From NCBI RefSeq assembly GCF_014384895.1, contig NZ_JACRSQ010000002.1:124001-188000 (forward strand): a stretch of 64,000 bases of DNA, written 5' to 3'. The position numbers were made by a program, and so were the translations under genes. Numbering within the stretch: the stretch's first letter is position 1; each line of letters starts with the position of its first letter. This stretch comes from Bianquea renquensis. GTDB lineage: Bacteria; Bacillota; Clostridia; Lachnospirales; Bianqueaceae. Below the pieces are notes generated by a model. The model saw only the letters and a program-made list of their open reading frames with translations, did not search any database and was not told the origin of the DNA. This document shows, piece by piece, positions 1 through 8,405 of the stretch.

Positions 1-12
1 ATGCACCTCCGC

Positions 13-1353
13 TTAAATGGTAAAGTCCAATTTGCGCTCGTCGATGATGCGCCTGGATTTATGTTCTGAACGAGTATCCAGCCCACCGTCCGGGTGGACA
101 ATTACGCTGTAGGGTTTCACTCCGATTCGCGCTTTCAGCGCATCGGAGACCCTTGCCGCCACTGTATCGTCAGATTCAGGAGAATCCGCATTCTTTTCAA
201 TTTCAACAGAATACTTGCATGTAAAGTCTTTGTCGAATACACGGATGAGGTATTCGCCGGTGATGCCGGATAGTTCCCGAATCACCGCCTCAATATCGCT
301 GGGGAAGACATTGACCGCGGACACGATGAACATGTCGTCTTTTCTGCCGCTGATATGAATACGGCCATGCGTGCGGCCACAGGAGCAAGGGGTATTGTCA
401 ATCCAGCCGATATCGCCTGTGCGGAACCGAATCAATGGCCGGGCATGTTTGCGCAGCGTAGTGAAGACCAACTCACCCACCTGGCCGGGCTCCAATACCT
501 CGCCTGTGTGGATATCCACTGTTTCCACAAGAATGTGGTTCTCGGCAATATGTAAGCCGTCCTTAGCCTCGCACATTGCCGCGCAAGCGCCGAAGATATC
601 CGACAGCCCATAGAAGTCATAGACTTCCGCGCCCCACAGATCTTCGATTGCCTTTCTTGTGGCGTCAATGGAGCCGCCCAACTCTCCCGCGACAATGATT
701 TTCTTGATGGATAGATCCTTCTTGGGATCGATGCCACATTTTAGCGCCTTCTCACCGAGCTGCCATGCATAGGAGGGGCTGGTCCAGATGATAGTTGGCT
801 GATAGGTCTTCAGCACGAACAGCAGCCGTTCGCTGGGAAGAGTGCCGCCCCAGATGCAGAGCGCACCTAGATTTTGTGCGCCGATGACGTCCGGTCCACC
901 GACATACAAAGAAAAGTTAAGGGCGTGGACATACCGATCCTTGGGCCGCATACCGATCTGCCAGAACCAGCGGCTCTCGGTATCCTGAAATTCATCGAAG
1001 TCTTTCTTTGTAAACGGGCTCATGGTCGGGACGCCCGTGGAGCCTGACGATGTGGAGATGAAGATAACGTCCTCCTCGGGAACAGCACACAGTTCTCCGA
1101 GGAAAGAGCCTACGCCTTGCGTATCGCGCTGTGTCTTCTTGTCAATAAACGGGAATTTCTGAATATCCGAAAGTTTTTTGATGTCCTCCGGCTTAACGCC
1201 AGCTTCGTCAAAAGAGCGCTTGTAATAGGGGGCGTTGTCATATGCGAATTTGACGATCTCTTTCAAGTCCGCGAGCTGACGCGTTTCCAGTTCTTCCCTC
1301 GGGAGCGTCTCCAGTTCTGCATCCCAATATTTGTTTGTAATATCCCTCTTCAT
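13..1353 (-). CDS. Phenylacetate-CoA ligase-like AMP-forming enzyme (PaaK family)
   Basis: This 446-residue protein belongs to the AMP-forming acyl-CoA synthetases of the PaaK family, which activate an aryl acid with ATP and CoA. The phosphate-binding loop SSGSTGVPT lies near residues 102-110, and a YGLSD motif follows near residue 250. The C-terminal lid, which runs to residue 446, contains the GRKDDM hinge. The length matches the family. The ATG is preceded by GGAGG. It is the last gene of a minus-strand operon, 12 bases after the porB-like gene. That context suggests it handles the acid or CoA ester linked to the 2-oxoacid oxidoreductase, perhaps phenylpyruvate to phenylacetyl-CoA. Family is secure; the exact aryl substrate is inferred. 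Confidence 0.88.
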   Translation of the reverse strand: MKRDITNKYWDAELETLPREELETRQLADLKEIVKFAYDNAPYYKRSFDEAGVKPEDIKKLSDIQKFPFIDKKTQRDTQGVGSFLGELCAVPEEDVIFISTSSGSTGVPTMSPFTKKDFDEFQDTESRWFWQIGMRPKDRYVHALNFSLYVGGPDVIGAQNLGALCIWGGTLPSERLLFVLKTYQPTIIWTSPSYAWQLGEKALKCGIDPKKDLSIKKIIVAGELGGSIDATRKAIEDLWGAEVYDFYGLSDIFGACAAMCEAKDGLHIAENHILVETVDIHTGEVLEPGQVGELVFTTLRKHARPLIRFRTGDIGWIDNTPCSCGRTHGRIHISGRKDDMFIVSAVNVFPSDIEAVIRELSGITGEYLIRVFDKDFTCKYSVEIEKNADSPESDDTVAARVSDALKARIGVKPYSVIVHPDGGLDTRSEHKSRRIIDERKLDFTI

Positions 1354-1365
1354 GATGAAATCCTC

Positions 1366-2259
1366 CTACCTGATTTTAAAGTTTTTACTAAGCGCATCCC
1401 ATTTTTGGTCACGGGAGCGTGTGATGGTTTCGATGTCGCCTTCGGTCAGATGCTTAAACCGGCCTTGTTTTTTTAGATACGTGCGGATATCAGTAAATTC
1501 TTTTGGTTTGTGGTTCAGGGTAAATTCCCCATTTTCGAATTCTGCGAGATACCAGAGGCCGCAATCCACAACCTCTTTTGCGATTTCCACTGTCTCGTCG
1601 GTGGCGATTCCCCAGCCAGTGGGGCAGGGGGCGAGAATGTGAATGTATTTTGTCCCCTTGATCGTTGACGCCTTTTCTACCTTTCCCATGAAATCGTTGA
1701 GATATCCGATGCTGGCAGTGGCCGCATAGGGGATGCCGTGGGCGGCGACGATCTCAAACATGTTCTTTTTGGGGCGTAGGTTGCCACGGATATTGCTTCC
1801 CGCCGGCGTTGTGGTGGTTTTGGCGCCGAAGGGCGTCAGAGAACTTTTCTGAATGCCGGTGTTCATGTAAGCCTCATTGTCATAGCAGATATACAGGATG
1901 TCGTCGTTTCGGTCGATGGCGCCGGATAGGGCCTGAATTCCTATATCTGCCGTTCCGCCGTCTCCGGCAAAGCCGACGGCGTGAAAATCCGTGATACCCT
2001 GTGCTCTGAGTCCGGCCTCAATGCCCGTAAGCATGGAGGCGGTTCCTGCAAAAGTGGAGATGATGGCGTTGTTGCCGAAGCAGAGCTGAGGAAAATTGAA
2101 CCCTACCGCCGACATGCAGCCTGCGGGGAGAACTGCGATGGAGCGTTCGCCTAGCACCTTTAGCGCAATCCGCACGGCGAGGCTACCGCCGCAGCCGGCA
2201 CATGCCTTATGCCCGTAAAAGAACTCATCCTCCTGCAAGGTTTTCACTGAAACGCTCAC
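1366..2259 (-). CDS. porB: 2-oxoacid:ferredoxin oxidoreductase, beta (TPP) subunit
   Basis: This 297-residue protein is the thiamine-diphosphate subunit of a four-subunit 2-oxoacid:ferredoxin oxidoreductase, which converts a 2-oxoacid plus CoA to acyl-CoA, CO2 and reduced ferredoxin. The TPP/Mg motif GDGGTADIG lies near residues 99-107, followed by the YDNEAYMNTG segment. Cysteines C20, C23 and C48, with a further one in CPTGW near residue 212, fit the cluster ligands of PorB proteins. Its ATG overlaps the stop of the alpha gene by four bases, so translation is probably coupled. Substrate (pyruvate, branched-chain or aromatic 2-oxoacid) cannot be read from the sequence. Confidence 0.9.
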   Translation of the reverse strand: MSVSVKTLQEDEFFYGHKACAGCGGSLAVRIALKVLGERSIAVLPAGCMSAVGFNFPQLCFGNNAIISTFAGTASMLTGIEAGLRAQGITDFHAVGFAGDGGTADIGIQALSGAIDRNDDILYICYDNEAYMNTGIQKSSLTPFGAKTTTTPAGSNIRGNLRPKKNMFEIVAAHGIPYAATASIGYLNDFMGKVEKASTIKGTKYIHILAPCPTGWGIATDETVEIAKEVVDCGLWYLAEFENGEFTLNHKPKEFTDIRTYLKKQGRFKHLTEGDIETITRSRDQKWDALSKNFKIR

Positions 2260-3422
2260 TCGTCCTCACCTCCTATGCCTAAAAATTGAATTCTGACGGT
2301 TTCCTGTTTCAGATCTCTAAAAATTCCTTCTATCTCTGTCTGCGAAATATTTTTGCCGCCAAGCCCGCCGATATAGTTGGAGCTTGGCATCGAGAGGCCA
2401 GCCTTTAGCAGGGCGGAGTTCACGTTGGTGTAGACGGTCCCCTCGTTGCCAAAGGAAATGTCTTTTTCCAGCACAGCTACCGCTTTCGCATGTTTTACTG
2501 CCTCGGCTATCTCTGCACCTGGGAAGGGACGCATATAGCGCAGCCGGAGAAGCCCGACGCGTTCCCCCTGTTTGCGTAGCCTGTCAACCGTTTCTCTGGC
2601 CAGCCCGGCGATACTGCCGAGAGTGATGAGAATATAGTCGGCATCCGCAGTCCGATAGTTCTCTGTTAATCCGGTATACTGCCGCCCAAAAATTTCTACA
2701 AATCGCGCCTCTGCTTCGGCGACCGCTTTCTGTGCGTTCAGTAACCCGAGGTGCTCTTTATACTTGAATGCTGTGTTGTGGTCCGGCCCCGCTGAAAAGG
2801 CAAGATTTCGGGGATGCTCCAGATCCAGCTTATTTTCTGTCTGATAGGCCGGCAAAAAGGCGTCCGCCTGATCCGGTGTGGGGACATCCACCATCTCATA
2901 AGTGTGAGTAAGGACAAAGCCATCCAAATTTGCCATAAAGGGGGTGGAAACTTCCGGGTGTTCGGCTACAAAATAGCTCATCAATGCGAGATCCAGGCTC
3001 TCCTGTGCATTTTCCGCATAGGCTTGAATCCAGCCACAGTCCAGCTGCGACAGCGAATCCCGCTGGTCGCCGTAGATGTTCCACGGTAAGGCGGTGGAGC
3101 GATTGGCATTCATCATGACGATGGGAAACCGGCCTCCGGATGCGTAGGTCAGGCATTCTGCCATATATAGAAGGCCCTGGGAGGAAGTAGCGGTAAAGGC
3201 CCTGGCACCCACTGCCGATGCCCCCATGGCGCAGGAAAGAGCGGAATGTTCGGATTCAACGTGGATGAATTCAGATTGAAGGCTGCCGTCTTCTACCATT
3301 TCGGACAATCTTTCCACAACAATAGTCTGTGGTGTGATGGGATAAGCGGAGATGACCTGTGGGCGAGCAAGGCGGATGCCCTCGGCAAAGGCCTCATTTC
3401 CCGATAGAAATTTTTTTGCCAT
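2256..3422 (-). CDS. porA: 2-oxoacid:ferredoxin oxidoreductase, alpha subunit
   Basis: This is the 388-residue alpha subunit, which contributes the pyrimidine-binding half of the TPP site and the CoA-binding face. The diagnostic YPITPQT motif is near residues 27-33, and the domain I signature around residues 57-80 (ESEHSALSCAMGAS) is clear. The C-terminal transketolase-C-like domain includes LRYMRPFPG near residue 295. It starts at the base where the delta gene stops and overlaps the beta gene by four bases, so the order gamma-delta-alpha-beta is translationally coupled. This order is the usual one for separate-subunit enzymes, not the fused pyruvate form common in clostridia. Confidence 0.9.
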   Translation of the reverse strand: MAKKFLSGNEAFAEGIRLARPQVISAYPITPQTIVVERLSEMVEDGSLQSEFIHVESEHSALSCAMGASAVGARAFTATSSQGLLYMAECLTYASGGRFPIVMMNANRSTALPWNIYGDQRDSLSQLDCGWIQAYAENAQESLDLALMSYFVAEHPEVSTPFMANLDGFVLTHTYEMVDVPTPDQADAFLPAYQTENKLDLEHPRNLAFSAGPDHNTAFKYKEHLGLLNAQKAVAEAEARFVEIFGRQYTGLTENYRTADADYILITLGSIAGLARETVDRLRKQGERVGLLRLRYMRPFPGAEIAEAVKHAKAVAVLEKDISFGNEGTVYTNVNSALLKAGLSMPSSNYIGGLGGKNISQTEIEGIFRDLKQETVRIQFLGIGGEDE

Positions 3423-3712
3423 TATGTTTCCGCCTCCATTTCGATTGCACCGGCTTTACAGATCGTTTTGCAGATGCCACAGCCCTTGCAGAAGTCATAG
3501 TCGACGGCCACCTTGCCGCCGTCCTTATAGATCACTCCGTCAGGACAGTACAGATAGCACTGTAGACAGCCTACACATGCCTCTACGTCGATGACAGGGC
3601 GCACATTGCGCCAGCCTGCATTTTTTGTCACCAGATATCCTGCCTCATACGCGGTGGTATTCGGTATGTCGGATAGCGTTGTCGGAACATGTTCCCGTAA
3701 GTATGGTTTCAT
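3422..3712 (-). CDS. porD: 2-oxoacid:ferredoxin oxidoreductase, delta (ferredoxin) subunit
   Basis: This is a 96-residue 2x[4Fe-4S] ferredoxin subunit. The first cluster is bound by C46-x2-C49-x2-C52-x3-C56, and the second by C75-x2-C78-x2-C81-x3-C85. The N-terminal 40 residues form the PorD-type extension. It carries electrons from the TPP site towards external ferredoxin. The gene overlaps the gamma gene by four bases and shares one base with the alpha gene. Confidence 0.92.
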   Translation of the reverse strand: MKPYLREHVPTTLSDIPNTTAYEAGYLVTKNAGWRNVRPVIDVEACVGCLQCYLYCPDGVIYKDGGKVAVDYDFCKGCGICKTICKAGAIEMEAET

Positions 3713-4245
3713 CGTCTAGCCTCCCTCGCGGCTGTTTCCGCTGCCGCTGTCACCGCCGCAATGTTTTTTTTGTGAAGTTTCTCCGGCATATACTGCCGGA
3801 TGGCTTCCACGATCTCGGCAAGGGTTATGTCGCGGAAGATAGCAGCAAAGGTGCCGAGCATAATGGTGTTAGTGATCGGTAACTTCAATACCTCTGCTGC
3901 GAGAGTGTCGCCGTCGATGGCAATCACACGGCTGTCAGCGGGAGATCGCTTCGTATTTAGCAGTATTTTGCCTTCCGGCTTTAATTCTGAGAAAGCGGCC
4001 TCCGCAAATAACGTATCGTCGAGGAAGATGCTGTAATCCCCTTTTTCCACTTCACTTCGGTCTCCGATGGGTTTGTTGTCCAGCTTGGTGAAGGCACGGA
4101 TGGGCGCGCCTCGCCGTTCTGGTCCGAAGGAGGGAAATGCAAGGGCATACCGATCATCACCGCGCATGGTGTAGGCCGCGCCAAGTAATCTCGCCGCTGT
4201 GAACGCGCCTTGGCCACCGCGGCCGTGCCATACTATCTCTGTCAT
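3709..4245 (-). CDS. porG: 2-oxoacid:ferredoxin oxidoreductase, gamma subunit
   Basis: This is the 178-residue gamma subunit, first in the operon. It begins with the family signature WHGRGGQGAFTAARLL and continues with the FPSFGPERRGAP block near residue 40, typical of PorG and of the C-terminal part of IorB. The ATG at 4245 is preferred over an in-frame TTG six bases upstream, because AAGGAG then sits at the normal nine-base distance. As first gene it should carry the operon promoter within the 299-base gap before it. Confidence 0.9.
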   Translation of the reverse strand: MTEIVWHGRGGQGAFTAARLLGAAYTMRGDDRYALAFPSFGPERRGAPIRAFTKLDNKPIGDRSEVEKGDYSIFLDDTLFAEAAFSELKPEGKILLNTKRSPADSRVIAIDGDTLAAEVLKLPITNTIMLGTFAAIFRDITLAEIVEAIRQYMPEKLHKKNIAAVTAAAETAAREARR

Positions 4246-4544
4246 ATACAATCGCTCCTTTTACCGTTGTTATTTCCTGAAAATGGTGTTAAAAAATAGA
4301 AGCCTTCGCCCCGGCTTCCTAAGATTGCGTTCACTTGATTCTGTGTCGGGCGTGACCATACGCATCACATTCGAGACATGCAGCATCGCATGATACAGCA
4401 ATCGTAGGATTGCATCATCATCCACATGCACATGGTTTCGCCTCGACTTGTGATAGCTGTCATGATCCGGTACCTCCTCTTTTTCTTTGTTAGTATTTTA
4501 CTTTATACTTGATCTTTTGTCTAATATGGGATAGAAATAGGCAG
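4246..4544. promoter_or_regulatory. Upstream region of the por-paaK operon with a dyad
   Basis: No gene is visible here. The region separates the LysR gene (upstream, same strand) from the first por gene and must hold the operon promoter. It contains a dyad at 4391-4417 with arms GCAATC (4398-4403) and GATTGC (4408-4413), extended by TGAT and ATCA on the outer sides. It could be a regulator-binding site. I assign it to the neighbouring LysR only by proximity. Confidence 0.35.
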
Positions 4545-5495
4545 CTATAGATTTTTTCTATTATACTTTTCAGAGGCATAGCGATGAAGATAGCTTTTAA
4601 TCTCATTGATATAGATCTCCCCCATTTTGCTGAGAATCACATTTTTTTTCACAATATATCCGATCTCCATTGTGCTACAGAGATCATCACCGGCGGCATC
4701 AAAGGGGACAGCGACATAATCTGTTCCGTTCAGTTCTTCGCAAATGATGCCCGAACACAGAGTATACCCGTTCAGGCCGACCATTAGATTGAGCATGGTA
4801 GCCCGGTCACAGGCCTTGATGATTCGGGGATATTCATTTGTGCTAAGGATTTCCTCCGCGAAGTAAAAGGAACTGGTATCGCCCTGCTCAAAGGATAAGC
4901 AGGGATAGTTCTCCAGCTGTGAAAACTGGATGGTCTTACAGTTCGCAAGGGGATGCCCCTTCCACAGATAGACATAGGCGTCACAGGCAATCAACTTGTG
5001 AAATTCAAGATCGTTGGCATTGAGCAGTTTCATCATGATCTTTCGATTAAAATCGCTTACATAGAGGATGCCAATTTCACTTTTCAGAGTGCTGACATCA
5101 TCAATGACATCCCGTGTCTTTGTCTCCCGGATGGCAAATTCATATTCGGAGATATTGAATCTTTTCACCATCTCAACAAAGGTTTTTACGGCAAAAGAGT
5201 AGTGCTGCGTGGAGACGCCAAATTTCTTTTTCAGGTTTCCCAACTTTCCGTACTTATCCAAGAGGGATTCATACTGTTGGTACACCTGGCGTGCATAGGA
5301 AAGAAACTCAACGCCGTCATTGGTAAGCGTTACGCCTCGTCCGCTCCGGTGAAAGATCGCGATGCCAACCTCTTTTTCTAACTCTTTTATTGCGCTGGTC
5401 AAGGAGGGCTGTGCCACATAGAGAATTTCCGCCGCCTTATTCAGGGAACCTGTCTCTGAAATAATGATTGCATAGTGTAATTGCTGTAATGTCAT
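4545..5495 (-). CDS. LysR-family transcriptional regulator
   Basis: This 316-residue protein has the N-terminal winged HTH of LysR regulators (residues 1-60, with the recognition region around LNKAAEILYVAQPSLTSAIKELE) and a C-terminal periplasmic-binding-type effector domain (about 90-300). GGGAGG precedes the ATG. It lies upstream of, and on the same strand as, the por-paaK operon, not divergent from it as LysR genes often are. It may control that operon; the effector is unknown. Its own promoter carries two copies of the ATAGG-type motif discussed under the Rrf2 regulon. Confidence 0.85.
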   Translation of the reverse strand: MTLQQLHYAIIISETGSLNKAAEILYVAQPSLTSAIKELEKEVGIAIFHRSGRGVTLTNDGVEFLSYARQVYQQYESLLDKYGKLGNLKKKFGVSTQHYSFAVKTFVEMVKRFNISEYEFAIRETKTRDVIDDVSTLKSEIGILYVSDFNRKIMMKLLNANDLEFHKLIACDAYVYLWKGHPLANCKTIQFSQLENYPCLSFEQGDTSSFYFAEEILSTNEYPRIIKACDRATMLNLMVGLNGYTLCSGIICEELNGTDYVAVPFDAAGDDLCSTMEIGYIVKKNVILSKMGEIYINEIKSYLHRYASEKYNRKNL

Positions 5496-5633
5496 AGGGG
5501 TTCCTCCCAGTCAGTAGTGATGCAAATGTTCCATGAAGTAAAAAAGAGCCGCTTCACTCGAGGCTCTCAAAAGGCTTGCGCACAGCATTTCAAAGAAGGG
5601 GTGGATCGTTCGCCTTTTAATTACTTACTAGAT

Positions 5634-5681
5634 ACATAGGCTTTATAAACGTAATATAGCATAGGCCTTATGGTTTGTCAA
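5634..5681 (-). promoter_or_regulatory. Promoter of the LysR gene with two ATAGG operator-like motifs
   Basis: On the minus strand TTGACA (5676-5681) is followed after 17 bases by TATATT (5653-5658). A motif copy GCATAGGCCTTATGG (plus-strand reading) fills the spacer at 5659-5673. A second copy, ACATAGGCTTTATAAA, lies just downstream of the -10 box at 5634-5649. Similar motifs occur at the cysK and HD-gene promoters and at the rrf2 promoter, which suggests the LysR gene belongs to the Rrf2 regulon. Confidence 0.6.
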
Positions 5682-5734
5682 TACGATTTTGCGTAAAGAT
5701 GTCCCCCCTATTTTTCGGTTCGCACGCTTGAATA

Positions 5735-5759
5735 CCTATAATAAATATGGTATTATAGG
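5735..5759 (+). promoter_or_regulatory. Palindromic operator upstream of the Rrf2 gene
   Basis: This is a nearly ideal dyad, CCTATAATA (5735-5743), seven bases, TATTATAGG (5751-5759). It overlaps probable -10 elements of the rrf2 promoter and lies 51 bases before the ATG. It shares CCTAT/ATAGG half-sites with the cysK operator. Autoregulation by the Rrf2 protein is the simplest reading. Confidence 0.6.
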
Positions 5760-5810
5760 GCTATCGGTTGAAAATCAACTGAGAATGGAAATGATAACGA
5801 GGTGGCAATC

Positions 5811-6248
5811 ATGAAGATTTCAACGAAGGGGCGGTATGCGCTGCGGATGCTCCTGGATCTGGCGGAGCACCAGAATTGCGGTTTTGTGGCGCTTAAAGAT
5901 ATAGCGCATCGACAAAATATTTCCAAAAAATATTTAGAGCAGATCATACCGGTTTTTAATAGATCGGATATTCTGAAGACGAACCGGGGCTTTCAGGGCG
6001 GTTACAAGCTTGCCAAGACGCCGGACCAATATACCGTCGGGGAAATATTGCGTCTGACGGAAGGCAGCTTGTCGCCCGTTGCCTGCCTGGAAGAGGAACC
6101 CAATCAATGTGAGCGCAGCGGGGAGTGTGCTACGCTTCCGGTATGGCAGGGTCTAAAGCGCGTAATCTGCGAGTATCTTGATGGGATTACATTGCAGGAT
6201 ATCTTGGATCAGCAGAGAGAGCGGTATACCAACGATTACATGATATAA
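5811..6248 (+). CDS. Rrf2-family regulator with IscR-like cysteines
   Basis: This 145-residue Rrf2-family winged-helix regulator starts MKISTKGRYALRML, the family hallmark. The HTH spans about residues 25-65, with the recognition helix near ISKKYLEQI. Three cysteines, C92, C100 and C106, lie in the loop that binds [2Fe-2S] in IscR. CymR of Bacillus lacks them, so this protein may sense Fe-S or cysteine status. The ATG at 5811 is chosen over an in-frame GTG at 5802 because the GAGGTGG site then has correct spacing. Neighbouring cysK and the shared operator motifs support a role in sulfur control. Confidence 0.85.
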   Translation: MKISTKGRYALRMLLDLAEHQNCGFVALKDIAHRQNISKKYLEQIIPVFNRSDILKTNRGFQGGYKLAKTPDQYTVGEILRLTEGSLSPVACLEEEPNQCERSGECATLPVWQGLKRVICEYLDGITLQDILDQQRERYTNDYMI

Positions 6249-6301
6249 GAATCACCGTGGGGATCGCAGCGAATCATATCACGTATATTGAGGGAAAAGG
6301 A

Positions 6302-7000
6302 ATGGATTCTAAGATAAAAAGAGAAACCATGGCGCACCATTCAATGGCTGTGGTGGGGGGCTTTTTCGGGGTTTATGCACTTCTGACCAGAAATGCGACG
6401 TTCGGCTCTTCGGAGACTTCCAATTTGATCTATCTTGTGGTGGCGGGATTGAGCGGTTCCGCTGAGGCGTTGCTTATCCGCATCGGCGCGACGCTTTGCT
6501 ACATTATAGGCATCGTTTTCGCTACAGTGGGAATAAGGTTCCTTAAAAAATTTGACTTTCGCTATATTGCGATTTTCGTTGATGTCATTGCGTGCCTATC
6601 CTTGGCGCAGATTCCAGAAAGCATCGATCCAGTTCTAGCGCTGTATCCTATGTTTTTTGCAACATCGGTACAATGGCAGGCCTATACGGAGGCCGCCGGA
6701 TTTAACAGTGCGACCATCTTCTCCACCAACAATCTAAGACAATGTTTTGTGGGGTTGACAGACTATCTTTGCCGTCATGAAGGAAAGAGTCTGCACAAAT
6801 TTAAATTTTATGGCGGTACGCTGCTCAGCTTTCATGTAGGGGTCGTTTACGCATGGTGCTGTCTACAGCTCTGGGGAATTCGAAGCATTTACGCGTGTCT
6901 GCCGTTACTTGCTGTCACAATGGCAACCACATTTTTGGATGACGATCACGCTATCCCGTTCAAATCCCATGTTGCCAGGGCTTTGCACATTTCAAGATAA
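6302..7000 (+). CDS. DUF1275 (YoaK-type) membrane protein
   Basis: This is a 232-residue integral membrane protein with about six hydrophobic segments and the DUF1275 pattern: an N-terminal GGFFGVYALLTRNATFG segment and the AAGFNSATIFSTNNLRQ motif in the middle. Function of the family is not established. The ATG at 6302 is preferred over an upstream in-frame start because GGGAAAAGGA precedes it. It follows the Rrf2 gene by 53 bases on the same strand and may be co-transcribed with it. Confidence 0.75.
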   Translation: MDSKIKRETMAHHSMAVVGGFFGVYALLTRNATFGSSETSNLIYLVVAGLSGSAEALLIRIGATLCYIIGIVFATVGIRFLKKFDFRYIAIFVDVIACLSLAQIPESIDPVLALYPMFFATSVQWQAYTEAAGFNSATIFSTNNLRQCFVGLTDYLCRHEGKSLHKFKFYGGTLLSFHVGVVYAWCCLQLWGIRSIYACLPLLAVTMATTFLDDDHAIPFKSHVARALHISR

Positions 7001-7063
7001 CAGCCATCAACAGAACAGAGGTTGCGTTCCGCTTTGCATATCCTATTTTTTACACTGCTTACG

Positions 7064-7136
7064 CGACAGAACTCCGCCTGCTTTCCCAGATAAGCTCCAG
7101 ACGAGAGCTTGATGTGAAATAGACGGAGTTCTGTCG
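7064..7136. terminator. Long-range inverted repeat between DUF1275 and cysK
   Basis: Thirteen-base perfect arms CGACAGAACTCCG (7064-7076) and CGGAGTTCTGTCG (7124-7136) flank 47 bases. It sits between convergent genes and may stop transcription from both sides. The loop is long and there is no strong T-run, so it may instead be a mobile-repeat remnant. Confidence 0.4.
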
Positions 7137-7167
7137 ATTTGCTATCTGTAGTTTACAGCGAGGACCA

Positions 7168-8097
7168 TTATTCTGCGAACATGGGTGTGGAAAGGTAGCG
7201 CTCGCCCGTATCAGGAAGCAGGACGACAATGAGTTTGCCCTTATTTTCAGGGCGCTTTGCAAGTTCCGTCGCCGCGAATACAGCAGCGCCGGAGGAAATG
7301 CCAACTAACAGTCCTTCCTTTCGAGCGAGGGTCCTGCCAGTTTCAAAGGCATCTTCGTTTTCCACGGTGATGATTTCGTCGTAAATCTCTGTGTTCAATG
7401 TTTCTGGAACAAAACCAGCGCCGATCCCCTGAATCTTGTGAGGGCCTGGCGTGCCTTGGGAAAGCACTGGAGAACCGGCGGGCTCCACAGCAACGACTTT
7501 GACATTGGGGTTTTGGCTCTTCAAGTACTCGCCCACGCCGGATACAGTTCCGCCGGTGCCCACGCCGGCAACAAAGATATCGACTTTGCCGTCGGTATCC
7601 GCCCAGATCTCGGGTCCCGTGGTATTGCGATGGGCCGTTGGATTTGCAGTGTTGGTAAACTGACTCGGGATAAAGCTGTTGGGCGTCTCAGCCGCCAATT
7701 CCTGCGCCTTAGCGATGGCGCCTTTCATCCCTTTAGCACCCTCAGTTAAAACAAGCTCTGCCCCATAGGCTTTGAGCAAATTGCGGCGCTCAATGCTCAT
7801 GGTCTCCGGCATGGTGAGTATAATCTTGTAGCCTCTGGAGGCGGCCACCGCTGCAAGCCCGATACCCGTGTTGCCGCTGGTGGGCTCGATGATAATAGAA
7901 CCTGGTTTTAACACCCCTTTTGCCTCAGCATCGTCGATCATTGCCTTCGCGATTCTATCTTTTACGCTGCCTGCCGGGTTGAAATATTCCAGCTTACCGT
8001 AAATCGTGGCGCCAAGTTCTTTCTGCTGCCCATAGTTTGTCAGCTTTAGCAGAGGGGTTCCGCCGATGAGATCAGTGATTCTTTCAAATGTTTTCAT
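7168..8097 (-). CDS. cysK: Cysteine synthase (O-acetylserine sulfhydrylase)
   Basis: This 309-residue PLP enzyme condenses O-acetylserine with sulfide to make cysteine. The PLP lysine lies in PAGSVKDRIA near residue 46, the substrate loop is PTSGNTGIG near residues 72-80, and the phosphate-binding GTGGTVSG is near residue 181. Length and motifs are those of CysK, not of cystathionine beta-synthase. The promoter and operator 120-180 bases upstream place it in the presumed Rrf2 regulon. Confidence 0.93.
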   Translation of the reverse strand: MKTFERITDLIGGTPLLKLTNYGQQKELGATIYGKLEYFNPAGSVKDRIAKAMIDDAEAKGVLKPGSIIIEPTSGNTGIGLAAVAASRGYKIILTMPETMSIERRNLLKAYGAELVLTEGAKGMKGAIAKAQELAAETPNSFIPSQFTNTANPTAHRNTTGPEIWADTDGKVDIFVAGVGTGGTVSGVGEYLKSQNPNVKVVAVEPAGSPVLSQGTPGPHKIQGIGAGFVPETLNTEIYDEIITVENEDAFETGRTLARKEGLLVGISSGAAVFAATELAKRPENKGKLIVVLLPDTGERYLSTPMFAE

Positions 8098-8220
8098 GTG
8101 AGGTCTCTCCTTTTCATAATGTGATATGCCGGCTTAAATATTTCTGTGCGCATCAACATCGCTGCGCCGTGGATAATGGTTTCATTGGTTTTCCCTCAAT
8201 TCCTTGCTGTATTAAAAACT

Positions 8221-8275
8221 TATAAAACCTATTTAATTTATAGGTAATTATAGCACTGTGTTGTTGGTATGTCAA
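8221..8275 (-). promoter_or_regulatory. cysK promoter with Rrf2-type operator
   Basis: On the minus strand TTGACA (8270-8275), a 17-base spacer and TATAAT (8247-8252) form a consensus sigma-A promoter. Directly downstream lies ACCTAT, seven bases, ATAGGT, followed by TTTATA (minus strand; 8221-8246). A repressor bound here would cover the start site. The motif matches those at the Rrf2, LysR and HD genes. Confidence 0.7.
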
Positions 8276-8306
8276 TCCCCTTTAGAAAAATTTTCTAGGG
8301 CACCTC

Positions 8307-8361
8307 TTGACAAGCGTATGCGTTTCCTTTATGATATACATCAATTACATAGGTTTTATAT
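8307..8361 (+). promoter_or_regulatory. HD-gene promoter with Rrf2-type operator
   Basis: TTGACA (8307-8312), a 17-base spacer and TATGAT (8330-8335) are followed by ACATAGGTTTTATATG at 8346-8361. This repeats the arrangement seen at cysK and the LysR gene: promoter first, ATAGG motif just after the -10 box. Confidence 0.65.
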
Positions 8362-8405
8362 GTTTACATTGCCGCGTGTACGCGGAGCCGAGGGAGGGAG
8401 CAAGG

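Noticed and set aside
7064..7136. Possible attachment-site or IS end because of the 13-base arms
   Set aside because: No transposase, target duplication or second copy is visible; a convergent-gene hairpin is simpler.
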